Assembly: GCF_000264055.1 (NCBI RefSeq)
Contig: NZ_AJXL01000001.1
Coordinates: 1 to 64,000, forward strand
Origin: Flavobacterium sp. ACAM 123
GTDB lineage: Bacteria; Bacteroidota; Bacteroidia; Flavobacteriales; Flavobacteriaceae
DNA length: 64,000 bases
Direction: 5' to 3'
The notes under the pieces are model-generated. The model was not told the origin of the DNA and did not search any database. It saw nothing but the letters and a program-made list of their open reading frames with translations. Position numbers and translations under genes: made by a program. Shown here piece by piece: positions 26,295 to 34,245 of the stretch. Positions within the stretch are counted from its first letter, which is position 1; each line of letters opens with the position of its first letter.

Positions 26295-27713
26295 TTATTT
26301 GATCAGTTTATTGAGCATCCCATTAAAAATAAATCCATGAAAAGGCAATACAGAGTACCAGTATAATTTTCCCCAAATTCCTCTGGGTTTGAAGGTGGCG
26401 GCTTGGTACAAGGTATTATTTATTATTTTGAATTCGAGCCATGCCTGTCCGGGTAGTTTCATTTCAGCGTAGAGGACTAGTTTTCCTTTTTCCTTATTAG
26501 CATATAAAACACGCCAAAAATCCAAAACGTCTCCGCTATGAATTTCGTGTCTGTTTGTGCGTCCTCTTCTAGAACCAACGCCCCCAAATAGTTTGTCGAT
26601 AAATCCTCGAATTCCCCAAAGCCAATCCCCATAATACCATCCTGTTTCTCCACCCAAAGACCAAATTTTATTAATTGTATATTCTCGGTCAACTATTGCC
26701 TTTTTTCTTCTATCGATAAAGCAGTTCTTTTTAGGAACCGATAAGTATTCTGAAATGCTACCGCTAAATCTGCCGCTGATTAAAGAGTCTTTCCAACTAG
26801 AAGCTACTTTATCCTCATTTATTTTGATTAAAGCACGTGATAATGCCTTTTGATAGGACATAGGTTGCACATCTAATAAATCATTGATTCTAGTTTCCTT
26901 ACATACAACTTCAACCCGCATACTGCTTACTAAAGCACAGGCTAGCTTATATGAAGTTGAGGTTATGAAATACAACCAATAAGATGATAATTTAGGAGTC
27001 ATAACTGGTACGGTCCAAATCCACCTTTTTAAGTTTTTCGCTTCGGCATAACCAAGCAACATTTCTCTATAGGTAAGTATGTCAGGACCACCAATATCAA
27101 AGCTTTGATTATAGGTCAGTGAATTGAACAATGATCTTGATAATAATTCAAGCACATCAGGAATTGCAATGGGCTGACAACGGGTGTTGAGCCATCTTGG
27201 CGCAATCATAATTGGTAGTTTATTAACCAAGTCGCGGATTATTTCAAAGGATGCGCTTCCGGAGCCTACGATAATTCCAGCTCTAAGGGTCGTCGTGGGG
27301 AAGGTGCCAGTATTTAGAATAATTTCTACATTTTTTCTGGAAGCCAAATGCTTTGACAGAGAATCTTCATTAACGATACCGCTAAGGTATATGACTTGTT
27401 GTACACTAGTGTTGTTAATCCTTTGTACAAAATTATGCGCTGATTCGCTTTCTAATTTGTCAAATTTATCAGACGAGCTAGACATAGAGTGCATTAAATA
27501 ATAGGCAGCGTCTATGTCATTAGGAACGTCTGATAAAGTTTCCTGTTTTAAAAAATCAACTTCAATTACGGTAATATTTTTTTCGAACTCTTGAGCAGTA
27601 TAAAACCTGTTTTTATCTCTTGTGCAGCAAACTACATGATGGCCTTGTCCAATTAAAAGAGGTAAGAGCCGTTTTCCAATGTATCCTGTTGCACCTGTTA
27701 AGAGAATTTTCAT
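26295..27713 (-). CDS. NAD(P)-binding SDR protein with DUF2867 domain
   Basis: A 472-residue fusion. The N-terminal Rossmann domain (residues 1-about 290) starts MKILLTGATGYIGKRLLPLL and has an atypical short-chain dehydrogenase active region. The C-terminal part (from about residue 320) is DUF2867-like, with SLGGETGWYYGDWLWGIRG and LDFWRVLYANKEKGKLVLY. Such fusions often accompany photolyase genes in proteobacteria and Bacteroidota. It is the last gene of the six-gene minus operon and faces the photolyase gene tail to tail. The reaction is unknown. Confidence 0.82.
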   Translation of the reverse strand: MKILLTGATGYIGKRLLPLLIGQGHHVVCCTRDKNRFYTAQEFEKNITVIEVDFLKQETLSDVPNDIDAAYYLMHSMSSSSDKFDKLESESAHNFVQRINNTSVQQVIYLSGIVNEDSLSKHLASRKNVEIILNTGTFPTTTLRAGIIVGSGSASFEIIRDLVNKLPIMIAPRWLNTRCQPIAIPDVLELLSRSLFNSLTYNQSFDIGGPDILTYREMLLGYAEAKNLKRWIWTVPVMTPKLSSYWLYFITSTSYKLACALVSSMRVEVVCKETRINDLLDVQPMSYQKALSRALIKINEDKVASSWKDSLISGRFSGSISEYLSVPKKNCFIDRRKKAIVDREYTINKIWSLGGETGWYYGDWLWGIRGFIDKLFGGVGSRRGRTNRHEIHSGDVLDFWRVLYANKEKGKLVLYAEMKLPGQAWLEFKIINNTLYQAATFKPRGIWGKLYWYSVLPFHGFIFNGMLNKLIK

Positions 27714-27736
27714 AGCGTTCGTTTTGAAAGCTCAAT

Positions 27737-28351
27737 TTAACTAAATTTATTGGAAATCAAGCTAATAAACTCTCTTCTTGTTTTATCCTCTTCAAATGCG
27801 CCTGTAAACGAAGATGTAGTAGTTACGGAATTTTGTTTTTGTATTCCTCTCATTTGCATACACATGTGTTGTGCTTCGATTACTACTGCTACACCTAAAG
27901 GATTTAATGCTTCTTGAATACAGTTTTTTATCTGGTCTGTTAAGCGCTCTTGTACTTGCATTCTTCTAGCAAATGCATCTACAATTCTTGGAATTTTGCT
28001 GAGCCCTACAATCTGGCCATTTGGAATATATGCAATATGCGCTTTACCGAAAAAAGGCAACATGTGATGCTCACACATGGAATAGACTTCAATATCTTTT
28101 ACCACAATCATTTGTCTATGATCTTCTGTGAATAAAGCAGACTTTAAAATTTCTAGTGGGTCTAGTCCATATCCATGAGTTAAATACTGCATCGCTTTTG
28201 CAGCTCGGACAGGCGTGCTTAAAATCCCTTCACGATTTACGTCTTCACCTAAATTACGGATTATTGATGTGTAATTTTCAGCGATAAAGTCTGTAGTTTC
28301 ATTATCATACAGCTCTACTTTTTCGTAACTTTTCGTTTCTTTAATTATCAT
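27737..28351 (-). CDS. folE: GTP cyclohydrolase I
   Basis: A 204-residue FolE that opens GTP to dihydroneopterin triphosphate, the first step of folate and pterin synthesis. Zinc ligands C93 and H96 are in [18 protein letters not shown], and the third (Cys in [10 protein letters not shown]) is present. [20 protein letters not shown] matches the family core. It lies 23 bp upstream of the DUF2867 gene and 37 bp downstream of the SDR gene. A special FolE copy in a photolyase operon suggests antenna pterin supply. Whether the genome has a second, housekeeping folE cannot be seen here. Confidence 0.93.
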   Translation of the reverse strand: MIIKETKSYEKVELYDNETTDFIAENYTSIIRNLGEDVNREGILSTPVRAAKAMQYLTHGYGLDPLEILKSALFTEDHRQMIVVKDIEVYSMCEHHMLPFFGKAHIAYIPNGQIVGLSKIPRIVDAFARRMQVQERLTDQIKNCIQEALNPLGVAVVIEAQHMCMQMRGIQKQNSVTTTSSFTGAFEEDKTRREFISLISNKFS

Positions 28352-28388
28352 AGTCTTGTTTTTTAGCCTTATCAGCGATTGATTTTAA

Positions 28389-29072
28389 TTATATTTTAAA
28401 GCTGACAATTCCATAATCCATTTCAAAAATTTGACCTGAGATTGATTTTGCTTTTTCTGATGTAATAAAAGCAGCCATATCAGCTACTTCTTCTGGTTTT
28501 AAATAACTTTTCATAGGGTGACGCTCTACCATGTTTTCTTTCATGCGATCGTTTCTTAGAATATTTGCCGCTAGAGTCGTTTCAGTGATAGTAGGTGCGA
28601 TTGCATTTACTCTTACAGTTGATGCCAACTCTGCTCCAAGAGATCTTACCAACCCCTCAACTCCCGCTTTGGCGGTGGCAATGCTTGCATGAAAAGGCAT
28701 TCCTAACTTGACAGCTACTGTGCTAAATAAAAGGATTGATGGATGTGTTCCTTTTTTCAAAATTGGTAAGTACTTTTGAATCGTTTTAACCGCTCCAATA
28801 ACGTTAATTTCAAAATCATTTCTAAAATCATCAATACTTAAACTTCCTATTGGTTTTAAATTAATAGAACCAGGACAGTAAATTAAGGTGTCGATGTTTT
28901 CTATTTGTGGTAGTTCATCCTTAAGAACATCTAATGAATAATGAGTTAAGTTAGCATGTGAAACCTCAGGTTCATTTCTGCTTATGTTGATTACGCGATT
29001 GTTTTCTAACTGCTGCAATAAAATTGCATTCCCAATACCTTTACTTCCGCCTACAATTAATATGTTTTTCAT
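28389..29072 (-). CDS. short-chain dehydrogenase/reductase
   Basis: A classical SDR-type oxidoreductase. I prefer the ATG at 29072 (MKNILIVGGSKGIGNAI), which puts the TGxxxGxG-like motif GGSKGIG at residues 8-14. The longer frame from 29144 adds 24 residues of unlikely sequence. The NAG-like motif reads CPGSIN. The active site has Ser in FSTVAVKLG, but the position of the usual YxxxK tyrosine is HASIATAKAG, with His instead of Tyr. Catalysis may therefore be modified or lost. The gene lies in the TetR-led minus operon, 37 bp before folE. Confidence 0.8.
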   Translation of the reverse strand: MKNILIVGGSKGIGNAILLQQLENNRVINISRNEPEVSHANLTHYSLDVLKDELPQIENIDTLIYCPGSINLKPIGSLSIDDFRNDFEINVIGAVKTIQKYLPILKKGTHPSILLFSTVAVKLGMPFHASIATAKAGVEGLVRSLGAELASTVRVNAIAPTITETTLAANILRNDRMKENMVERHPMKSYLKPEEVADMAAFITSEKAKSISGQIFEMDYGIVSFKI

Positions 29073-29223
29073 CTTGATTATATTTAATATTCTGTTTTGT
29101 AATCTTATTGTCTTACTAAAGAAATCGCTCAAATATTTCCTCATTATTATAAGAATCGAGTAATATTTTGTGAACCTTTATAATAATTATATTGGTAAAA
29201 CTTTACCTTCTTTTATTTTGAAG

Positions 29224-29505
29224 CTACCGTTTAGAGATTTTATTATTATTGATTTGTCTTTGCATGGTACATTTAAACCGACCTTCTTTAAAACCTCGCA
29301 ATTTCTCGTGTTTTGTTTTGCGTCCTTGAACTCTTTTACGCCACATTATAAAACTTTTTGGCTTCATTTCAATGCGCATTAAGTCGATTACTTCCTGCTC
29401 TTTTAGTCCAAATTGAAGTAAAATCGCATCAAATGTCGTTCTGTCTTCCCAAGCCATTTCTATCACTCGGTCTTTTTCTAAATCTGTTAAAGGCTGTTCT
29501 GTCAT
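29224..29505 (-). CDS. TIGR03643 family protein
   Basis: A 93-residue protein with the family pattern of conserved Trp and Met: VIEMAWEDRTTFDAILLQFGL, then EQEVIDLMR and KPKSFIMWRKRVQGRKTKH. The N-terminal half looks like a small helix-turn-helix and the C-terminal half is very basic, so nucleic acid binding is possible. The family has no known function and is repeatedly found beside photolyase genes. It starts 2 bp after the ABC1 kinase stop, showing tight coupling. Confidence 0.85.
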   Translation of the reverse strand: MTEQPLTDLEKDRVIEMAWEDRTTFDAILLQFGLKEQEVIDLMRIEMKPKSFIMWRKRVQGRKTKHEKLRGFKEGRFKCTMQRQINNNKISKR

Positions 29506-29507
29506 TG

Positions 29508-30806
29508 TTAATATCTTAAATAATCATTTACTTTTATCGTAGATTTTAAATCAAACATCAAATTATATAGGCCAAAGAATGTTCTATTGATATAAATAAA
29601 ATGCTTAGAGCCACGATTTCCATTCATCTTTCTTAGGTTTGGGTCTTTGGCAAACCGTTCCCCTAATAGCGCAATATTTTCAAAAAATACCTCGTCTGAA
29701 AAGTCAAACGTTTTTGACTGAAAAGGCTTGGTAAATAAAGAAAGTAAATCATAAAATAAGGCAGTGAAGTACTTGATTTCTTCTTCAGTATCGTCTGGTC
29801 TAAGGATTTCCAGTTCAAATAATTTTTCTCTAAATAACGATGCGTTATCTATTACTTTCGGGTCGATTAATTCGAAATAAGGGACGTAAAATTCATTAGG
29901 TATTATTTTCATGCATCCAAAATCAAGTGCAATCAACTCGTTTTTCGCACTTACTAAAAAGTTACCAGGATGAGGGTCAGCATGTACTTTTCTTAGGATA
30001 TGAATTTGGTACATATAAAAATCCCACAAGGCTTGACCGATTTTATTGGCAACAATAGGGTCTGAATTTTTAAACTGAGAAAGATGAACTCCTTCCATCC
30101 AATCCATTGTAATTATCTTCTCAGAAGAGTACTCAGGATAATATTCAGGCAAAAGTAGATTGTCTATTTTCTTACATGCAGCAGTAACTTCTTGGCTTTG
30201 TTTTAATTCCAACGTATAGTTGGTCTCCTCAATCAGCTTGTCTTCTACCTCTTTAAAATACTGATCAGATCCTTTTCCTTTAAGATTAAACATTCGGATA
30301 GCCATAGGTTTTACCAAAGACAAATCAGATGATATACTGTCAGATATTCCTGGATACTGAATTTTTACCGCCAGTTTTTTATTGTTTTTTACCGCCAAAT
30401 GGACTTGACCTATACTTGCTGCATTGACAGAATTAGCATTAAACTCATCAAAAATTTCATAGGGTGTTTTCCCTAGATTTGTTTTAAAAGTTTTGAGTAC
30501 TAGTGGGGCTGAAAGTGGTGGTACAGAAAATTGCGATAAAGAGAATTTCTCTACATAGGCTTGAGGCAAAAAACTTTTGTCCATACTCAACATTTGAGCA
30601 ACTTTTAATGCACTTCCTTTTAACGTCTTTAAGCCGTCGTAGATGTCTTCAGCATTATCCTCGTCTAATTTGTCACGTGTTAGTCCTGAATCAACTATTT
30701 TACCGCTGTAATATTTAAGGTAATTAACGCCTACTTTTGCTCCCGTCTGAACCAATTTTGTGGCTCTTTCGATTTTTGACGTTGGTATGTAATCTAATGT
30801 TTTCAT
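29508..30806 (-). CDS. ABC1/UbiB (AarF) atypical kinase
   Basis: A 432-residue ABC1/ADCK family protein. The KxGQ motif is changed to KVAQ (LKGSALKVAQMLSMD, about residues 61-75). The Ala-rich loop is NAASIGQVH, the invariant lysine is in LAVKIQYPG, and the catalytic loop is HADPHPGNFLV followed by ALDFGCMK. Members support ubiquinone or other isoprenoid-lipid metabolism. It has no hydrophobic C-terminal tail like UbiB. It overlaps the TetR stop by one base. In this neighbourhood a carotenoid- or quinone-related role is an inference. Confidence 0.9.
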   Translation of the reverse strand: MKTLDYIPTSKIERATKLVQTGAKVGVNYLKYYSGKIVDSGLTRDKLDEDNAEDIYDGLKTLKGSALKVAQMLSMDKSFLPQAYVEKFSLSQFSVPPLSAPLVLKTFKTNLGKTPYEIFDEFNANSVNAASIGQVHLAVKNNKKLAVKIQYPGISDSISSDLSLVKPMAIRMFNLKGKGSDQYFKEVEDKLIEETNYTLELKQSQEVTAACKKIDNLLLPEYYPEYSSEKIITMDWMEGVHLSQFKNSDPIVANKIGQALWDFYMYQIHILRKVHADPHPGNFLVSAKNELIALDFGCMKIIPNEFYVPYFELIDPKVIDNASLFREKLFELEILRPDDTEEEIKYFTALFYDLLSLFTKPFQSKTFDFSDEVFFENIALLGERFAKDPNLRKMNGNRGSKHFIYINRTFFGLYNLMFDLKSTIKVNDYLRY

Positions 30807-31465
30807 TATTTTTTTTGTATTTTTTCTTTGAAAATAAATTTCCCAAGATCAATTAAACTGTCTAAAGGGGCAGTATTCATGAGTTCAAAACTCAGGTTTA
30901 CTGATTTTTCGATATAGATGTCTGTTTTTTCAAATTTTGGTGAAACATCATCTACCCAAAATTTGAGTGTTAACAACAATTGAATCCATGAACTTTCCTG
31001 AATTGACTTTGTTTGAAATTCCTGAAACTGCTCTTGCTTTGTTCTGAAATCGTCTGTTATAATATCTGAAACATATGTTTTAAAACTTTCCTTAAGACCT
31101 GAAAGCTGTAATAGATTTTTTAGGTTGCTGTCGTACTTTTTTAAACTGAGTGTGACATAACTCCTATTTGCCGTTAGCAATTCAAAGAACGTAAAGTAGA
31201 AACTTAACATCTTTGTCTTCATATCGTAGGTTGCGTAATCGCTATCTTTATTAAGTAATTCAATCGTCTTTTCTAAAAATATTTTAAATATCTCTTTTTC
31301 TAAACTTTCGATAGTACCGAAAAAGTCATAAAATTCGGATTCTGTGAAGCCATTCAATTTCGCGAAAAGATATACTGATTTGGGTTTTTCGCCGTTTTCT
31401 AAAACACAGTCCATATAAAAAGAAACGATTGCATCTTTAGTTATTATAGTTTTCTTAGTCGCCAT
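30806..31465 (-). CDS. TetR family transcriptional regulator
   Basis: A 219-residue all-helical protein. The N-terminal helix-turn-helix region is TKDAIVSFYMDC ... LFAKLNGFTESEFYDFFG (about residues 9-49), and the rest is a ligand-binding helical domain. It is the first gene of the minus operon and shares a 119-bp divergent region with the TIGR01777 gene. That region holds a perfect inverted repeat (31502-31531), a good candidate for its binding site. The HTH is somewhat divergent, so the assignment is by pattern. Confidence 0.8.
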   Translation of the reverse strand: MATKKTIITKDAIVSFYMDCVLENGEKPKSVYLFAKLNGFTESEFYDFFGTIESLEKEIFKIFLEKTIELLNKDSDYATYDMKTKMLSFYFTFFELLTANRSYVTLSLKKYDSNLKNLLQLSGLKESFKTYVSDIITDDFRTKQEQFQEFQTKSIQESSWIQLLLTLKFWVDDVSPKFEKTDIYIEKSVNLSFELMNTAPLDSLIDLGKFIFKEKIQKK

Positions 31466-31488
31466 TTTGAATTATTTAAATTAGAGTA

Positions 31489-31520
31489 TAAAGGTAGTGA
31501 ATGTTTAACTAAATAACAAT
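31489..31520 (-). promoter_or_regulatory. minus-strand promoter of the TetR-led operon
   Basis: On the minus strand ATTG (31517-31520), 20 bp, then TACCTTTA (31489-31496) resembles the TTTG/TAnnTTTG pair with one deviation in each. Its -33 region lies inside the inverted repeat. Confidence 0.4.
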
Positions 31521-31531
31521 TAAGTTAAACA
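31502..31531. promoter_or_regulatory. perfect 9-12-9 inverted repeat, candidate TetR operator
   Basis: TGTTTAACT (31502-31510) and AGTTAAACA (31523-31531) are exact reverse complements separated by 12 bp. The repeat overlaps the -33 regions of both divergent promoters, as expected for an autoregulating TetR protein. Confidence 0.6.
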
Positions 31532-31543
31532 AAATTTATTTTG

Positions 31544-31551
31544 TATCTTTG
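31544..31551 (+). promoter_or_regulatory. -7 element of the TIGR01777 gene
   Basis: TATCTTTG matches TAnnTTTG and lies 33 bp before the ATG at 31585. The -33 region is occupied by the inverted repeat and is not consensus. Confidence 0.5.
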
Positions 31552-31584
31552 ATGTGATTGAAGCAACCTAATAAATAAATTGCT

Positions 31585-32499
31585 ATGAAAAAGAATGTAT
31601 TGCTAACGGGGGGTACAGGTTTTGTTGGAAAAGAACTCACAAAGCTTTTGATAAATAGCGGATATACCGTATCTATACTCAGTAGGACAAAGAGAGAAAA
31701 TACTGTCAGTACTTTTTATTACATGTGGGATATACACAAGCAAATAATAGAAAAGGAAGCGGTCTTAAATGCTGATTACATAATCCATTTAGCAGGAGCA
31801 AATATTGCCGAAAAGCCATGGACTGATAAGCGAAAAGAGGAAGTGATTAATAGTCGGGAACAGTCTGCGCAGCTCATTTATTCCGTGTTAAAACAGAACA
31901 ATAAAAAATTAGAAGCCTTCATCTCTGCCTCTGCGATTGGGATTTATGGAGCAGTTAACGGAGAGGAAATTTGCAACGAAAATACCGCCTTTGGAGATGA
32001 TTTCTTAGGTCTTACGTGTATAAAATGGGAAGCCGCTGCAGATCAATTTGAAAAGTTGGGCATCCGTACAGTAAAAGTACGTACTGGTTTAGTATTGGGT
32101 GAAAATGATGGTTTTCTAAATAAATTAATGCCTATTTTTAAATTAAGACTCGGTTCTGCAGTGGGCTCTGGAAAACAATACATGCCATGGATCCATGTGG
32201 AGGATTTGTGTGCAATCTATCTTGAAGCTATTGTAAACCCAAAGATGAAAGGTCCTTATAGTGCCGCGATAAATGACAATACAACCAATGCTGTATTCTC
32301 TGATACATTGGCTAGAGTATATGGATACAAAATTTGTCTTCCCAATGTTCCAGCATTTTTAATTAAAATGATATTAGGTGAGATGTCTAAAATAGTGTTG
32401 ACGGGAAGAAGGGTTTCGTCCGATAAATTGGAGGAACTGGGATTTCATTTTAAGTACTTTAATTTAGAAAAAACACTTCGTTATTGTTTGTCGAAATAG
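31585..32499 (+). CDS. TIGR01777 family NAD(P)-binding oxidoreductase
   Basis: An epimerase-like protein of 304 residues. It begins NVLLTGGTGFVGKELTKLL (Rossmann motif GGTGFVG), has NADYIIHLAGANIAEKPW and the SASAIGIYG active-site region. The C-terminal DUF1731 part includes LPNVPAFLIKMILGEMS and LTGRRVSSDKLEELGF. The family is widespread and its reaction is unknown. It is divergent from the TetR-led operon and shares the candidate operator. The cluster also encodes an SRPBCC protein, a frequent partner or fusion domain of TIGR01777. Confidence 0.9.
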   Translation: MKKNVLLTGGTGFVGKELTKLLINSGYTVSILSRTKRENTVSTFYYMWDIHKQIIEKEAVLNADYIIHLAGANIAEKPWTDKRKEEVINSREQSAQLIYSVLKQNNKKLEAFISASAIGIYGAVNGEEICNENTAFGDDFLGLTCIKWEAAADQFEKLGIRTVKVRTGLVLGENDGFLNKLMPIFKLRLGSAVGSGKQYMPWIHVEDLCAIYLEAIVNPKMKGPYSAAINDNTTNAVFSDTLARVYGYKICLPNVPAFLIKMILGEMSKIVLTGRRVSSDKLEELGFHFKYFNLEKTLRYCLSK

Positions 32500-32564
32500 T
32501 TGACACATAGAGGTGGTCGTTTTACCTTAGATAGTACTAAAATGGATTAGTTTAAAAACTAAGT

Positions 32565-32599
32565 AACTACAATCTACTTGTTTTAAATGTAGTTTTTGC
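32565..32599 (+). terminator. weak terminator
   Basis: AACTACA (32565-32571) pairs with TGTAGTT (32588-32594), followed by TTTTT. It lies between the convergent TIGR01777 and YceI genes. Confidence 0.4.
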
Positions 32600-32635
32600 G
32601 TCACATACAATTACGGTTTCATCTTAGTAAAAACA

Positions 32636-33172
32636 TCATAAAACAACTTTTACGGTAACCTTTACGTTTGTGGCTATTTTACTTCTGACAATATAAGGGA
32701 TTGCGATATTATACTCATCAGGTTTTAAGGTAAAATTGGAAATCAATTGTATTCCATTGGCTACTTTTTTAATTTTTGCAGGTACGCTGATATTTTTTGA
32801 TTTTCCGTGTATGCTCATTTTTCCCTTGATATAATATTCTTTTGCAACGGGCGTAATATTTTTTAAATCGAACTTTTCAATTAAACCTTTGAAGGTTGCT
32901 TTAGGGTATTTTTTACTTTCCATATAATTTTCATTGAAATGCTCCTTCATTAAAGCTCTTTCAAAATGAAAATCATTTATGTTTGCAACAAATGATATTG
33001 TTCCCCTTTTCGTATTCAAAATACAATTTACTTGCTCATTTGTGGCTTTTATCGGCTCAAAGAATGGCACTGACGCTTCAAAAATAATGATGCCTTGGTA
33101 AGCGGTCATTTTTTCTTGTGCGTCGAGTACAAAAGTACTTAATAATAAAAATAGGAGTACTGTTTTTTTCAT
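32636..33172 (-). CDS. YceI family periplasmic protein
   Basis: A 178-residue exported protein with signal peptide MKKTVLLFLLLSTFVLDAQ. The YceI lipocalin-like barrel follows. ISFVANINDFHFE, FNENYMESKKYPKATFKG and KGKMSIHGKSKNI are family landmarks. YceI proteins bind isoprenoid chains such as ubiquinone or carotenoid precursors. It lies just outside the light-response block. Membership in that regulon is possible but unproven, as it has no shared motif in its upstream sequence that I can see. Confidence 0.87.
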   Translation of the reverse strand: MKKTVLLFLLLSTFVLDAQEKMTAYQGIIIFEASVPFFEPIKATNEQVNCILNTKRGTISFVANINDFHFERALMKEHFNENYMESKKYPKATFKGLIEKFDLKNITPVAKEYYIKGKMSIHGKSKNISVPAKIKKVANGIQLISNFTLKPDEYNIAIPYIVRSKIATNVKVTVKVVL

Positions 33173-33324
33173 TTTACCATCTAAATCATACTATTTAAAG
33201 TTACGAATATTGATTCAATTATCTAGTAAGAAATAGCTCCAAAAACCCCATGATAAGAACTTAAAAACGAGTCTTTAGGTCATGGTTATGGGTTTTAAAT
33301 GGTTTTGTCTTATAAGTAGTAAAA

Positions 33325-33873
33325 TTATCCTAATTCCACCAGCACATTGTACTTTCCTAAGCTAGCCAATGTTTCTTTCGAGGTATAATCAAAAACTTCT
33401 TCATGACGGTCTTTTTCTTTTTTTAAGGAAATCTGTTTTAAGCAATTGATGAACCGGCGTACTTCTTCTAAATTAGAAAGAATAAGACCCGGGACTTTCT
33501 CATTTTTGCCGTCTTTATCTTTTGAAACCATCGTAAAGTAGGAAGAGTTGCAATGTTTTACCGCTCCTGTTTGAATATTCTCAGATATCACGCGGATGCC
33601 TATAATCATTGAACTGTTTCCTACATAATTCACACTCGCTTTCATCGTTACTAGTTCTCCTACTTCGATCGGTTTGAGGAAGTCTACTGTGTCCACGGAA
33701 GCTGTTACACAATAATTTCCAGAAAACTTTGAAGCGCAGGCAAAGGCAATCTGATCGAGCAAGGAAAGGATATAGCCACCGTGGATCTTTCCGCTAAAAT
33801 TCGTATGCGAGGGCAACATTAATTCTGAAATGGTAATATTAGACGAGCCAACTGTTTTGTATGTGGTATTCAT
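33325..33873 (-). CDS. acyl-CoA thioesterase (hotdog fold)
   Basis: A 182-residue single hotdog protein. The family region reads LMLPSHTNFSGKIHGGYILSLLD, and the active-site segment follows the usual pattern N-x-x-G-x-x-H-G-G. Members hydrolyse acyl-CoA. A C-terminal extension of about 40 residues, rich in K and E, follows the barrel. The stop of the 121-residue membrane protein gene lies 4 bp downstream of its start on the other side: both, with rmuC, form a minus-strand run. Confidence 0.85.
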   Translation of the reverse strand: MNTTYKTVGSSNITISELMLPSHTNFSGKIHGGYILSLLDQIAFACASKFSGNYCVTASVDTVDFLKPIEVGELVTMKASVNYVGNSSMIIGIRVISENIQTGAVKHCNSSYFTMVSKDKDGKNEKVPGLILSNLEEVRRFINCLKQISLKKEKDRHEEVFDYTSKETLASLGKYNVLVELG

Positions 33874-33875
33874 AT

Positions 33876-34241
33876 TTAATTTGATTTGAAGGGAGATTCT
33901 TCTTCTTTTACTGCTGTTACAAAATATTTAGTATCTCCCCACCATGGGAATGTTTTATAGCGTTCTATATAAGATAATTTTACGTACTGTCCTTCCATGT
34001 TTTTTAGATTAAAAATTACTTGTTTGTCTTTGTCCAATACAGAAAACGAAAAAATTTGTGAACCTGACATGCCTTGGCTTATTTCTCCTTCCCAGGTTTT
34101 GAAAGCGACGCCCTTATGACTAAACTTGATTAGTTGTCCAGATCGAACACCTTCACTATAGGTGGCATAATAGACAAACGTAAAATAGCTAATTATGGAC
34201 AGTATAAGCACTGCCGCAAGAATTCCTAAAAATTTTTTCAT
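33876..34241 (-). CDS. conserved membrane-anchored hypothetical protein
   Basis: A 121-residue protein with one N-terminal membrane helix (LGILAAVLILSIISYFTFVYY, about residues 5-25, given here as a 21-residue span shortened by reading LGILAAVLILSIISY). A small exported beta-rich domain follows, with GVAFKTWEGEISQGMSGS and a WWGDTKYFV C-terminus. Similar flavobacterial proteins are sometimes wrongly labelled 6-phosphogluconate dehydrogenase; nothing in the sequence supports that. It is 4 bp from rmuC and 2 bp from the thioesterase gene, so all three are cotranscribed. Confidence 0.7.
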   Translation of the reverse strand: MKKFLGILAAVLILSIISYFTFVYYATYSEGVRSGQLIKFSHKGVAFKTWEGEISQGMSGSQIFSFSVLDKDKQVIFNLKNMEGQYVKLSYIERYKTFPWWGDTKYFVTAVKEEESPFKSN

Positions 34242-34245
34242 CGTT

